NCBI GenBank assembly: GCA_041686955.1
Contig: JAWLCV010000015.1
Span: forward strand, 1 to 64,000
Length of the DNA: 64,000 nt
Reading direction: 5' to 3'
Source: UBA7803 sp041686955
GTDB lineage: Bacteria > Pseudomonadota > Gammaproteobacteria > Pseudomonadales > Azotimanducaceae
A program made the position numbers and the translations under genes. Position 1 is the first letter of the stretch; each line of letters opens with the position of its first letter. The notes below the pieces were generated by a model. That model saw only the letters and a list, made by a program, of their open reading frames with translations. It ran no database searches and was not told where the DNA came from. Positions 43,835-53,554 of the stretch are shown piece by piece.

Positions 43835-46438
43835 TCAGGTCGGCGGGTCGACGAGTGCCATGGCGAACGCCGCCGCGGCGGCCTCGCCGCGGGTTCGCAC
43901 CTCGAGCTTGGCCAGAATCGCCGAAACGTGGCGGTGGATGGTACGGGGAGACAGGTGCAGCCGGCGGGCCAGTTCCGCGTTGGAGTGGCCACGCGCCAGA
44001 AGCTGCAGCACCTGAAGCTCCCGTGGGGTGAGTCCGGCCGGGTTCGCCTGGGTGGCCGCGCGCGGGCCCCGGGGCACACCGCGTACCCCCTCTCTTCGCA
44101 ACCGGCGCCGCACCCGGTCGGCCAGGGGCGCAGCGCCCAGGGCGTCCGCCACCGGCAGCGCTTCCAGCATTGCCGCCTCGTCCCCGCCGGACAGCGCCAG
44201 CGCCTGCTGGTACCGCATCCCCAACCGCTCCCAGATCCGTGCCGCCGCCACGGCCTCCCCATTCACCATGTGCCGGTACGGCTCCGCGATGCCCTCCGTC
44301 GGCGGCACACCCCCCGCGGCACGCCAGTGCCACCAGACCAGCTCACCTCGGATCCAGGGATCGTGGTGACCTTCAGCATGGCGGAGCCCGAGGGCGGCTT
44401 CCCGGGCAGCGGCGGCGTCATCGCCCTGGTACCAGGCACGCTCGGCGCGCGCCGCCGCCACCCGCCCGATGCGCTGCAGCTCGCCGGTGGGGATTGCCAG
44501 CCGCCAGGCTTCCTCGAGCAGCGCATCCACGCCGGGATCGCCACGGCGAATGCGTACCAGCGCCAGGGTCACCAGGGTCGGGATCCGCTGCACCGCCGTG
44601 ATGTCGCCACCCTCCAGCAGCCCGGTAGCGAGCCGGGCCGCCTCGTCCCAGCAGCCGCGGTCGAGCTCGAACCGGGCGGCGTAAGCGCGCAGGTACGCGA
44701 GATGGGTGTGAATCTCGTGCTCGTCACAATAGCGCACGCCCGCCTCGAGGTACCGCTCGGCGCGTTCCAGGTCGTGTCGCAGAATCGAGCAGCTGACGAG
44801 GTTGGCGTAGGCCCGGCCCACCTGGTCGGACAGGCCGTGCGCCAGGCCCACCGCCAAGGCCTGCTCGAGCTCCGCGAAGCCCGCAGTCTCCCCGCAGGCG
44901 ACCTTGGCGGCACCCAGGTTGTTCAAGGCATGCGACTCGGTCGCGTGGTCTCTGAACCGCCTGGCCAGGTCCAGGGCTCGGGTGCCGTACTCCAGGGCCT
45001 CCTGCGTCCGGCCGTCGAGCATGGCGAGCTGAGACACCACGCTGTACGCCATGGCGAGATCCGGCCCGGGAGATTGGGTCTCGAGCAGCTCCACCGCCTG
45101 CCGAGCCGCCTCGTGGGCACCCTGCTGGTCACCGCGCTCCCAGCATTGCCGCGACAGCAGCCGGAGCGCCCGTGCCTGGGCCGCCGCGTCGCCCACCTCC
45201 CGCCACAACGTCAGGGCCTGGCGCGCCGATCGGGTCGCCTCGTGGGCCCGATTGGTCAGGTTGCATTCGGCCGCATGCCGCTCGTACAGCGCTGCCCGCT
45301 GGGCGGCCGGCAAACGATGACAGAACTGCAGGGCCGTCGCGTAATGGGCCGCGGCCTCGCGGTGCGACCCGAGCGCGGCGGCCTCGTCGCCGGCTCGCGG
45401 CGCATGCTCGAGCACCGCCCCGGTGCAGCGGGCACGGTCGGCGTGGTGGACGAGGCGCGCCAGATCTCCATCGTGATCCACGAGCACCTCGAGCACCTGC
45501 CGGTGCCAGTCCTCGGCCCGGGCGTGGGTCAGCGTGCTCTCCACCGCGAGCCGCGCGAGCTCGTGGCGAAAGCTCCAGGCTGTGTCGTGGGGCACCAGCA
45601 GACCGCAGCTGGCGAGCTCTTCCAGAGCATCCGGTGTCGGGCCGCACACCGCTTCCACCAGCCACGTTTCCGTGGGCCCCGGGTTGACGGAGACGAGCTC
45701 GGCGACTCGTCGGGCATTGGCCGAACATCCCAGCAGACGGCCCACCACCGCATCGCGCACCGTCTGCGGGACGTCGTTCCGGCCGGCGCGGAGCAGCTCC
45801 CGGACGAAGAACGGATTGCCGCCGGTAACGGCATAAACGTGGGCGCCGTCACGGCCGGGGCCGGCCAGCTCGGCCACGGCCTGCTCGGACAACAGCGACA
45901 GGCGCAGGCGCCGGGTGTGGTCGCCGGTGAGCGCGCCTACCGTGCGCCTCAGTGGATGGTTACCGTGTACCTCGTCGTCCCGATAGGTGGCAATGAACAG
46001 ACAGCCGAGGCGCTGGATGCGCCGCCCGAGAAACCGGACGAAATCGAGGGTGGCCCCGTCGGCCCAGTGCAGATCCTCGAGCACCACCAGTGTCCCCGGT
46101 CCCTCGCGGGCCAGCTCCGCGAACAGGCCGGAGAACAGGGCATCCCGCAGCGAACGCTCCCGGGGCGGGTCCGCGGCCGCATCGCCGCGGGTGGCCACCT
46201 CCAGCGCCATCGCGAGCTCGTGCACCGGCCCCAGGGTGCGCGGCGTCTGCAGCGCGTCGCAGTATCCCCAGGCTACCCGCGGGCCCGGCGCCAGTGCCGC
46301 GACGAACGTCTCCACGAGCGCGCTCTTGCCGACCCCCGCCTCACCCATCACCAGCACCAGCTCGCCGGTGCCGGCGCGGGCCTCCCGCCAGCTCTGCTGC
46401 AGCGCTTCGAGCTCGGCCTGGCGCTCGAGAAGTACCAT
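43835..46438 (-). CDS. Large AAA/TPR LuxR-family transcriptional regulator (MalT/LAL type)
   Basis: An 867-residue regulator from the ATG at 46438; the open frame extends upstream to 46615 but lacks family sequence there. The N-terminal AAA ATPase has Walker A MGEAGVGKSALVE and Walker B LVVLEDLHWADG. A long helical TPR-like middle (about residues 300-780) follows. A LuxR helix-turn-helix closes the protein (LTPRELQVLQLLARGHSNAE, LARRLHLSPRTIHRHVSAIL). It is divergent from the multihaem cytochrome gene (180 bases) and upstream of the exported-protein unit, so it may activate either. The inducer is unknown. Confidence 0.9.
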   Translation of the reverse strand: MVLLERQAELEALQQSWREARAGTGELVLVMGEAGVGKSALVETFVAALAPGPRVAWGYCDALQTPRTLGPVHELAMALEVATRGDAAADPPRERSLRDALFSGLFAELAREGPGTLVVLEDLHWADGATLDFVRFLGRRIQRLGCLFIATYRDDEVHGNHPLRRTVGALTGDHTRRLRLSLLSEQAVAELAGPGRDGAHVYAVTGGNPFFVRELLRAGRNDVPQTVRDAVVGRLLGCSANARRVAELVSVNPGPTETWLVEAVCGPTPDALEELASCGLLVPHDTAWSFRHELARLAVESTLTHARAEDWHRQVLEVLVDHDGDLARLVHHADRARCTGAVLEHAPRAGDEAAALGSHREAAAHYATALQFCHRLPAAQRAALYERHAAECNLTNRAHEATRSARQALTLWREVGDAAAQARALRLLSRQCWERGDQQGAHEAARQAVELLETQSPGPDLAMAYSVVSQLAMLDGRTQEALEYGTRALDLARRFRDHATESHALNNLGAAKVACGETAGFAELEQALAVGLAHGLSDQVGRAYANLVSCSILRHDLERAERYLEAGVRYCDEHEIHTHLAYLRAYAARFELDRGCWDEAARLATGLLEGGDITAVQRIPTLVTLALVRIRRGDPGVDALLEEAWRLAIPTGELQRIGRVAAARAERAWYQGDDAAAAREAALGLRHAEGHHDPWIRGELVWWHWRAAGGVPPTEGIAEPYRHMVNGEAVAAARIWERLGMRYQQALALSGGDEAAMLEALPVADALGAAPLADRVRRRLRREGVRGVPRGPRAATQANPAGLTPRELQVLQLLARGHSNAELARRLHLSPRTIHRHVSAILAKLEVRTRGEAAAAAFAMALVDPPT

Positions 46439-46475
46439 GGAAACCTGCCGCCGGACCCCGCCGATGGTTGGCGGA

Positions 46476-46589
46476 CATGGTAGCGCATTCCTGCGCGGCC
46501 GGTCTGACGCGCATTTCTGTCCAGGCGGCTCGGCGGGTGGCGCCCGATGGCTGGAACCACAAGGCTCACCACAGGATGCTGCTACCATG
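46476..46589. promoter_or_regulatory. Spaced inverted repeat in the regulator/cytochrome divergent region
   Basis: CATGGTAGC (46476-46484) and GCTACCATG (46581-46589) are reverse complements placed 96 bases apart in the intergenic region of the AAA/LuxR regulator and the cytochrome gene. Nine-base matches can arise by chance; the symmetric placement near each start makes it a tentative paired regulator site. Confidence 0.25.
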
Positions 46590-46618
46590 GCTGCCACGGC
46601 GGGATAGGGGGACAATGC

Positions 46619-49411
46619 ATGAACGAACTCCGCGGGGTGGCCTGTGGCCTGCTCCTGCTGGCGTCGGCCGCCGCCTGCGCCCCGGGCGGCGGAGCCAGCA
46701 CCGCGCTTCAGTGTGCCCGCGAAGAGCCTGCTCTCGACTCAGAGGCGAGGCTTCGCGAGCTGGATCTGCTGGCCCACCACGGGCCGATCATTCCCACCGA
46801 ACGCCAACTCGACGGCATCCGCCAGTTCGTCATCAGCGGAGGGCATCTGGGCTGGTGTCACGACCGCTTCCGCGACAACGATATCCGCCGCACCGGGCCT
46901 CTGGTGCCCATACAATCACGGACCGACAGCACCGTGGCAGACACCGCCCTCGGCACACACGCCCGGGTGCGCGTGTACTATTCCGACGCGGTGGTGGACT
47001 GGTTACGAAACGGGCGCCAGGGTCCGATTCCCGACGGCGCCATGATCGTGAAAGAGATGTACCCGGGGCTTCCGGGCGCGATGGACGAGCGGGTGGACGG
47101 CTGGGCGGTCATGGTGCGCGACAGCCAGGCGTCACACGACGGCTGGCTGTGGTATCTCTACTACAGGCCCGGCAACGTTCCCTACAAGCTGCCCTTCGAG
47201 TCCGGCCAGTACGGCATGTCGTTCTGCATCGCCTGCCACGCGTCCGCCGATCGCGAAAGCACCTTTGCGTTCGTCGGCAATCTCACCAGCAAGGATGTCA
47301 CCACCTTCGTGGAGCTGCCGGGGCGCCCAGGGGCCCCCGGCGATCGGCCCCCGGACGGCGCTCATGGACGCCTGGCGGAGACCTTCCTCAGCCGCGCGGC
47401 CGAGCTCGTGCAGGAAGCACCGAACAGTCTGGAGAAGGACCTGTTTCCCTGGCTGCTCTATCGCCCCCTGCATACACCCAGAAAACACCTGAACGGGTTT
47501 CCGGAGCTGTTCGACGTGCCCGGCATCGAAGAACTCGCACGGCGCGAGCCGCGAACCCTGCCCATGGACGCCGCCTACGACCACGTTCCGCCCGCGGCGG
47601 ATTCCGGCGAGGCGCGGCCGTTCGTGACCGCCAGCGTCTGTTCCGGCTGTCACGAGGCCGCGGACCTCCTGAACGGCACCAATCCCGAGATGACCGTTGC
47701 GGTGGGAGAGCATTCCTTCGACAAGCTCCAGTTTCCGCTGGCCCTCGACGACCCGAAGCTAGCGGCGCTCACGCCTTACGGCGAATGGAGCGGATCGTTG
47801 ATGTCCGTCTCGGCCAGGGATCCGGTGTTCCGCGCCCAGCTCGAATCGGAGATGGCCAACTACCCCGCCCACGCCGGGGACACGGAATCCTTCTGTTTCG
47901 GCTGTCATGCTCCCATGGGCCAGCGCACGTTCCCACACCTCGAAGACAAGCTAGACAACTCGTATCAGATTCCCGACGATATCGATCCGGACCGCAACGC
48001 CGAGGCTGCTCTGTTCGGGGCCCTCTCGCGGGACGGGGTTTCGTGCGCGGTGTGCCACCACATCGCCGACGAGAATCTAGGAACACCGGCGTCCTTCAAT
48101 GGCCGTTTCGTCACCGGGCCGGCCACGGAGCTCTACGGGCCCTACCAGCACGTCAAGACCATGCCCATGCAGGCGGGTCTGGGGATCGAGCCGCTGCACG
48201 GCGCCCACCTGGCCGAAAGCGGGCTGTGCGGTACCTGCCACATGGTGAAGGCCCCGGTAGCAGACGATGAAGAAATCGACAGTGCCCACGAGCAGACTAC
48301 CTACCTGGAATGGCGCAACAGCGACTACGCCGATGTTTCCGCGGCCGACGCCCGGACCTGCCAGGACTGCCACATGCCGACCACCAACCCGCTGAGTCCG
48401 GCAGGCGCCGAGCCCACCCGCGCCCAGATCGCCAACATCGAGGACAGCAGCTTTCCCCACAGCGCCAACCGGCGCAGCTCCCACGATCTGGACGCCGAGG
48501 TGCGCACCGGCTATCGGCGCCACACACTGGTGGGCATCAACCTGTTCACCCTGAGCTTCTTTCAGCAGTTCCCCAGGGCGCTCGGCTCCAATACCTTCTA
48601 TCCGGTGCGCGCGATGAGCGCGGTGGTCTCGCCCAAGGCGCTAGCCATGGAGGAAATGACCCGGCTGGCGCAGCGGGATACGGCGCGCCTGGAAATCGCG
48701 GGCGTCGAGTCGGCGGACGATACGTTGCGGATCACCGTGCGCATCGCCAACCTCGCCGGGCACAAGTTCCCTACCGGGGTGGGGTTCCGGCGCGCGTTCG
48801 TCACCGCGGAGCTCTCGAGCGACGACGGCGCCCGGGTCTGGTGCTCCGGCTGCAGCAACGGGCTCGGGGTGATCACCGACGGCCGAGGAGAGCCCCTGCC
48901 TTCGGAGCTCCCGCGGCACAGCAACGCCTTCGAGCCCTACCATGCGGTAATCACCGGCGAGGATCAGGCGCAGATCTACGAGTCACGTCACGTGAACGCG
49001 GGCGGCCGTCTCACCACCAGCTTCCTGGAGCTCGACCGCGAGGTGAAGGACACTCGTCTGCTGCCGAAAGGCTGGGACCCGGCCGCCTACCCGGACTATG
49101 AGATGAATCCCGTGGGCAGACCGATCGCCGATCCGCCGCACGTGGAAACCTTCGTGTACGCCGTACCCCTCGCCGTCGCGCGGCGGGCATCGAAGCTCTC
49201 GCTCACCCTGAACTACCAGGCGTTGCCGCCGTACTACCTGATCGATCGGGTGGCCCTGCTCGGCCGGGAGCGGGGCAGCGAGAAGTTTCCGGAATCCCAG
49301 CGCCTGCTGCATCTGCTCTCCCACCTTGATCTGGAAGGCGACAGCGCGGCGCGTGCCATCCGTGGCTGGAAGCTCGAGATCGCCCGCGCCGAGCAGACCC
49401 TGGGCTGGTGA
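46619..49411 (+). CDS. Multihaem c-type cytochrome lipoprotein (six CxxCH)
   Basis: A 930-residue envelope protein starting at ATG 46619 after GGGGGA. The N-terminus (VACGLLLLASAAACAPGG) is a lipoprotein signal with lipobox AAAC. Six CxxCH haem sites are present: CIACH near residue 203, CSGCH 341, CFGCH 425, CAVCH 477, CGTCH 537 and CQDCH 581. The C-terminal 300 residues lack haem motifs and include a beta-rich domain (ITVRIANLAGHKFPTGVGFR). The arrangement suggests periplasmic or outer-membrane electron transfer or a haem-based redox enzyme. It is flanked by two LuxR-type regulators; no cytochrome maturation genes are near. Confidence 0.87.
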   Translation: MNELRGVACGLLLLASAAACAPGGGASTALQCAREEPALDSEARLRELDLLAHHGPIIPTERQLDGIRQFVISGGHLGWCHDRFRDNDIRRTGPLVPIQSRTDSTVADTALGTHARVRVYYSDAVVDWLRNGRQGPIPDGAMIVKEMYPGLPGAMDERVDGWAVMVRDSQASHDGWLWYLYYRPGNVPYKLPFESGQYGMSFCIACHASADRESTFAFVGNLTSKDVTTFVELPGRPGAPGDRPPDGAHGRLAETFLSRAAELVQEAPNSLEKDLFPWLLYRPLHTPRKHLNGFPELFDVPGIEELARREPRTLPMDAAYDHVPPAADSGEARPFVTASVCSGCHEAADLLNGTNPEMTVAVGEHSFDKLQFPLALDDPKLAALTPYGEWSGSLMSVSARDPVFRAQLESEMANYPAHAGDTESFCFGCHAPMGQRTFPHLEDKLDNSYQIPDDIDPDRNAEAALFGALSRDGVSCAVCHHIADENLGTPASFNGRFVTGPATELYGPYQHVKTMPMQAGLGIEPLHGAHLAESGLCGTCHMVKAPVADDEEIDSAHEQTTYLEWRNSDYADVSAADARTCQDCHMPTTNPLSPAGAEPTRAQIANIEDSSFPHSANRRSSHDLDAEVRTGYRRHTLVGINLFTLSFFQQFPRALGSNTFYPVRAMSAVVSPKALAMEEMTRLAQRDTARLEIAGVESADDTLRITVRIANLAGHKFPTGVGFRRAFVTAELSSDDGARVWCSGCSNGLGVITDGRGEPLPSELPRHSNAFEPYHAVITGEDQAQIYESRHVNAGGRLTTSFLELDREVKDTRLLPKGWDPAAYPDYEMNPVGRPIADPPHVETFVYAVPLAVARRASKLSLTLNYQALPPYYLIDRVALLGRERGSEKFPESQRLLHLLSHLDLEGDSAARAIRGWKLEIARAEQTLGW

Positions 49412-49412
49412 G

Positions 49413-50870
49413 CTATTCGGTGAGCCCGGCCCTGGCCAGCGCCTGAACCAGACGCTCGAGCAAGGCGGGCTCGGTGAAGGGGCGCATCATGCCGATGCGC
49501 TTCGACAGCTCGAAGTCCGGGGCGTGGGCACGCAGTTCCGCCAGGGCTCGAGCTGCCCCGTCCATGTCCCCCTTCTCCACGTGGGCGCCGATGAGGGAGA
49601 GATAGGCCCCGGTGGCGCCGCGGTCGGCGGCGATGGCGCTGCGGCTCCAGCGGATGCCTTCGTCGTAGCGATTCGACATGTAGTGGCACATGCCGAGAAT
49701 CACCTGATAGCGGATGGACGACGGCGACAACGGATCGATGCGCAGCAGGTCTTCGAGATACATGATGCAGTCGTCCAGGCGGCCAGACATGCCGTAGGCC
49801 TGAGCCAGCAGCACCAGTGCCCGGGTGGAGCTGGGGTTCTGCTCCACGGCCCGCTCCAGATGATCAATGGCCGGCTCCCGCTCACCGAGCAGAATCTGCG
49901 CCAGACCCAGCGAAGCATGGCTGTGCGACGCGCGGGGATCGAGGCGATAGCAGGTCTCCGCATCCGCAACCAACGCCGCCACGGTTCGCTTCGGATCCGC
50001 CGTCCACTGCTCGTAGAGCTGCTTCTGCGCGACGCACACGCGGCCGTTCCAGGCCAGGCTGAAGTTGGGGTCGACCTCGATGGCCCGGTCGAACAGCCCC
50101 ATGGCCCGCTCGGCGTCCTCTCGGGTCCCGCGGTTCAACAACCAGGTGCCCTGGCACACGCTCTGCCAGACACCGAACGCCGTGGGCGCCTGGTAGCGGG
50201 CGATCTGCGCCTCCGCCGTGATGAGCTCCGGCGCCACCGAATGGACGATGTGCCGGGCGATCTCCGACTGAAGATCGAACAGCTCGTTCATGGGTAGTTC
50301 GTACACCTGAGACCACACCACCTGCCCGTGCTCCGTCTCGGCGAGGTGGGCGCTGACGCGGATCCGCTCGTCCGAGTGCCGGAGGCTGCCCAGCAGCAGA
50401 TAGCCCGCTTTCAGGCGTCTGCCGATCTCCACCGCGCCGAGCTCGGCTCCGGCAAATCGTCGGCTCGAGGCCAAGGATATGACGGGAAACCATTGCCACG
50501 CGGCCAGCCGGTCGATCAGCTCGTCCACCACGCCCGCAGCGAGGTAGCTTTCGTGCTCGCCCGCGGTGAGATCCTGGAACGGCAACACGGCGATGGAGGG
50601 GCGACCGATCCGATCCGCCACCCGAAGCTGCTGGCGCCCGCCGCCGTCGGCGCCTTCCAGCAGCTCCTTGTAAGCGAACACCGCCTCGGTGCGGTTGGCG
50701 GCATTGAGGGTGCGCAGGATCGCCGCCACGTGGATCTTCACGGTATTGCTGGAGATGCCCAGGAGCTCGCAGATGTCGCGGTTGGACAAGCCCTTCGCCA
50801 TGAGCCGGAACACCTCGAGCTGGCGAGGCGTGAGCGGTAGCGAAGCATCCTGGGCGTTGGTGCTGGCCAT
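49413..50870 (-). CDS. LuxR-HTH regulator with TolB-like and TPR domains
   Basis: A 485-residue regulator from the ATG at 50870 (an upstream frame start at 50960 lacks homology). The LuxR helix-turn-helix is N-terminal (LTPRQLEVFRLMAKGLSNRD, LLGISSNTVKIHVAAILRTL), opposite to most LuxR proteins. A TolB-like segment follows (PSIAVLPFQDLTAGEHESYL; RLKAGYLLLGSLRHSDERIR), then a TPR array (about 240-480). This CadC/adenylate-cyclase-like architecture usually has a winged helix instead. It has no membrane helix, so it should be cytoplasmic. It converges on the cytochrome gene with one base between stops. Confidence 0.88.
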   Translation of the reverse strand: MASTNAQDASLPLTPRQLEVFRLMAKGLSNRDICELLGISSNTVKIHVAAILRTLNAANRTEAVFAYKELLEGADGGGRQQLRVADRIGRPSIAVLPFQDLTAGEHESYLAAGVVDELIDRLAAWQWFPVISLASSRRFAGAELGAVEIGRRLKAGYLLLGSLRHSDERIRVSAHLAETEHGQVVWSQVYELPMNELFDLQSEIARHIVHSVAPELITAEAQIARYQAPTAFGVWQSVCQGTWLLNRGTREDAERAMGLFDRAIEVDPNFSLAWNGRVCVAQKQLYEQWTADPKRTVAALVADAETCYRLDPRASHSHASLGLAQILLGEREPAIDHLERAVEQNPSSTRALVLLAQAYGMSGRLDDCIMYLEDLLRIDPLSPSSIRYQVILGMCHYMSNRYDEGIRWSRSAIAADRGATGAYLSLIGAHVEKGDMDGAARALAELRAHAPDFELSKRIGMMRPFTEPALLERLVQALARAGLTE

Positions 50871-51125
50871 GGTCGTCCCGAGCGGCCCGGCTGCGGCCTC
50901 TCTGGACCGTCCCGCGAAGGATAGCCCAGCGAACGACCCTTTGTCAGGCAACTGAACCACCGTCCCGCCGCACGGATCAGGCTCCTCTCGCCGCTATCCC
51001 GCGTTAACTGCCGGAATCCTCGGCTAGCTGTCGATGCGCCTCCGCCCGTGATGGGCTGTATTGGGACTGGCGCCGTGATGTCACGGAGCCATTTCGACTC
51101 GACCAGCCAAGGGGGAGGCCCGACC

Positions 51126-52904
51126 ATGGGGTTCGAATACGGCTCACAAACCATCGAGATCAGAAATCCCTTCCGCCTGGAAGGAGCAACCTACCTGCTG
51201 AGGGGGTTGCTCACCGTCCCGATGGGAACGTGGCTGCTGCTGTACGTACCGGGCGAGCTCCCGTTCGCGGTTGGCGTACTGTTGCTCGGTGCCGGGCTGT
51301 ACGCGCTCGGGCTGGGACTGTACAAGTTGCTGCGCTTCTACGTGGGCCGCGGCGCGCCCACCAACCTGGCGCGCGCCGCGGGCAGTGCGACGTCCATCGC
51401 GCCGGGGCCGGAAGGGTCGTTTCGTCATCCCGGCATCTACGAGCCGCCCGCCGTGCTCTCGGAGATGCTGCTCGGGCGCAAGAACATCACTTTCGAGGAG
51501 CCGCGGGGATGGCTCTCGCGGCTGATGCACGGCCTGTCGTTCCGGTTGATCTTCCTGCCGCATCCGATGCGCTGGGTCACGCTGAAATCGTTCATGTCGG
51601 CCTGGTACCTGCTCGCCGTGGTGGTCGTGGTGGGGTTCACGCTGCTCTACGCCCGCGCCACCGGGCTGTTCGACGTGACGACCACACCCGTGACCGGATA
51701 TCTCGGTGCTGCGGCTCTCGCAGCCGGGATACTCGTGTGGCTGCGGTTCCAGCCGAGCCCGCTGTGGCGCAACAGCGATCTGCGCCGCCCACGCACGTAC
51801 AGCAGCACCACGCCCTTCCACAAACGGCCGTTGCGCCAGCTTCTGCTGCTGGCCTCCTGGGTCGGCGGGCCGATCCTGCTCACTTCGGCACTGGTGAACG
51901 CCGATCGCGCATCCACGCTCGACCCGCTGCCCGTCTCGCCCTGGCCGTGGCTCGCGGCGCTGGCCACGGCGGTGGTAGGCGCATTCGTCTACGCGCTGGT
52001 GCTGGCTCTGCGCCGCGCGCCGCGGGACGTGGTGCCCACGGACGTGGCCGAGTATCGCGCGCACTGGCAGGAGAGCGTGCACCCGAGAGACATCTTTCGC
52101 GCCGTCGAGATGTCGTTGGCGGATCATCGGTACCGGGAGATCCCCAATCGCATCTACCTGCACCAGGAGCCGGACCTGATGCATCAGGGCAGCGACAACA
52201 AGGGAGAATTCAGCGGCGAGACCCTGCAGGAGATTCAGCCGGTGCCGCTGGAGAACCGGAAACGGGGTCCCCTGATCGTCGTGGGCGTGGTTCTGGGCCA
52301 GGGGCTGCTGCTGGCCACCGCCGTGTGGCTGTTCCTCGCCGCGGCTCAGGGAATGCCCTCCACGGCCGAGGCCGCCACGGCAACGGTGCTCGGCCCGCTG
52401 ATGCTGTGGCTGCTCGGCCGCAGCATCAGCTCCACCGCCAACCTCTACCTCGGCGAACTGCACTTCCAGTCTCAGCTAATCGCCTTCCGGGCCAGCGGGA
52501 CCTATGCCGAGTCGCGCCTCGCCACCGGCATGAGCATCTACGACTCGACCCGGTCCGAGAACACATTCGTGCGCTCGAGTCTGACACCGTGGCTGGTGGT
52601 GAGCCGGATTCACTCCAGCATGATCGCGGTCAGCGGCGCCATGAACCTGGAACAGCCGCGCTACGTCCTGGCCATGGAGGCGAACGACGCGCTCTGCGAC
52701 GCGTTGGTGTCGAACGTGCAGTCGTATCTGCGCGAGCGCCAGGTGATGGCATCGGTGCAGTCCGGGGCAGACCTGGAGGCGGCGTCGACGATCCACCGGA
52801 TGAACGAGCACACTCGGACGCAGCAACCGGCGCTGCCGCACGCGCCGATATCCGAAGACCTGCGCCGCGAGCGGCTGGGACATGGCGATCCGAGCGACGA
52901 ATGA
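51126..52904 (+). CDS. Polytopic membrane protein of unknown function (592 aa)
   Basis: A protein of 592 residues from the ATG at 51126, which follows AAGGGGGAGG at eight bases. At least six to eight hydrophobic segments are visible: YLLRGLLTVPMGTWLLLYVP, FAVGVLLLGAGLYALGLGLY, SAWYLLAVVVVVGFTLLYAR, GYLGAAALAAGILVWL, PWPWLAALATAVVGAFVYAL and LIVVGVVLGQGLLLATAVWL. Long soluble stretches lie between and after them, the last about 150 residues long (LYLGELHFQSQLIAFRASGT). I recognise no family, transporter motif or catalytic site. It stands alone between leftward genes, with 255 upstream bases showing no other gene. Confidence 0.8.
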   Translation: MGFEYGSQTIEIRNPFRLEGATYLLRGLLTVPMGTWLLLYVPGELPFAVGVLLLGAGLYALGLGLYKLLRFYVGRGAPTNLARAAGSATSIAPGPEGSFRHPGIYEPPAVLSEMLLGRKNITFEEPRGWLSRLMHGLSFRLIFLPHPMRWVTLKSFMSAWYLLAVVVVVGFTLLYARATGLFDVTTTPVTGYLGAAALAAGILVWLRFQPSPLWRNSDLRRPRTYSSTTPFHKRPLRQLLLLASWVGGPILLTSALVNADRASTLDPLPVSPWPWLAALATAVVGAFVYALVLALRRAPRDVVPTDVAEYRAHWQESVHPRDIFRAVEMSLADHRYREIPNRIYLHQEPDLMHQGSDNKGEFSGETLQEIQPVPLENRKRGPLIVVGVVLGQGLLLATAVWLFLAAAQGMPSTAEAATATVLGPLMLWLLGRSISSTANLYLGELHFQSQLIAFRASGTYAESRLATGMSIYDSTRSENTFVRSSLTPWLVVSRIHSSMIAVSGAMNLEQPRYVLAMEANDALCDALVSNVQSYLRERQVMASVQSGADLEAASTIHRMNEHTRTQQPALPHAPISEDLRRERLGHGDPSDE

Positions 52905-52939
52905 GCGAGGGGCGTGTACCGACCTGCTCGCGGTGAGCC

Positions 52940-53494
52940 TCAGACCCTCGGCTTCTCCAGCCCCGGCAGACCGTCGATGCTGATCATGTTGGCGGCGAGC
53001 TGGCCTTTCCGGATGCCCTCCACCCCCAACTTCTCGGCGTAGGCATCGTAGTAGTCCCGCGTGCCGGCAAATTCATACAGCGGCACGGTCCAGCCACAGG
53101 AGTCGGCGATCCGGGAGATCTCCAGCCGGATGACGGCGCGCATTCCCGGCAGCTTCGGAAAGTGCGCGGCCAGTGCCGGGAACCGTTCGTCGTGGGTCTC
53201 CACCACCTCCCCCCGACCGTGCAGACGCAGGATGAACGGCCGGTTCTCGAAGGCGCAGAACATCATGACCATGCGACCGTTTTCCTTCACGTGGGAGATG
53301 GTCTCCACGCCGCTGCCGGTGAGATCCAGATACGCCACAGTGCGCGGGCCGAGCACGCTCAGCGAGTCCATTCCCTTGGGGGAGACGTTGACGTGGCCAT
53401 CGGCAGCCAGCGGCGCCGTGGCAACGAAGAACATCTTCTGGGCCTCGATGAAGTCCACGAGCTTGGCGTTGAGCTCGCTGTGAATCTTACCCAT
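52940..53494 (-). CDS. Pyridoxamine 5'-phosphate oxidase-like flavin-binding protein
   Basis: A 184-residue split-barrel protein with a clear ribosome-binding site (AAAGGAGTCC). It has the family pattern: FIEAQKMFFVATAPLAADGH, VNVSPKGMDSLSVLGPRTVA, then NGRMVMMFCAFENRPFILRL. These form the FMN- or F420-binding barrel. The C-terminal half is shorter on landmarks. Members are often oxidoreductases or haem-utilisation proteins; the activity here is not readable. A palindrome lies about 45 bases upstream of the start. Confidence 0.85.
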   Translation of the reverse strand: MGKIHSELNAKLVDFIEAQKMFFVATAPLAADGHVNVSPKGMDSLSVLGPRTVAYLDLTGSGVETISHVKENGRMVMMFCAFENRPFILRLHGRGEVVETHDERFPALAAHFPKLPGMRAVIRLEISRIADSCGWTVPLYEFAGTRDYYDAYAEKLGVEGIRKGQLAANMISIDGLPGLEKPRV

Positions 53495-53538
53495 GGTTGG
53501 ACTCCTTTCGTTGCCGAACCATGTTACCGCGGCGCTGG

Positions 53539-53554
53539 TGACACCGTGGTGTCA
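53539..53554. promoter_or_regulatory. Perfect palindrome upstream of the PNPOx-like gene
   Basis: TGACACC-GT-GGTGTCA is a perfect 7+7 inverted repeat, overlapping the stop codon of the upstream DUF4188 gene and lying 45 bases before the PNPOx-like start codon. It may be an operator for that gene or a compact terminator hairpin for the DUF4188 gene. Confidence 0.4.

Noticed and set aside
43763..46483. 906-residue rightward open frame
   Set aside because: Antisense of the AAA/LuxR regulator, which has Walker A, Walker B and a helix-turn-helix on the leftward strand.
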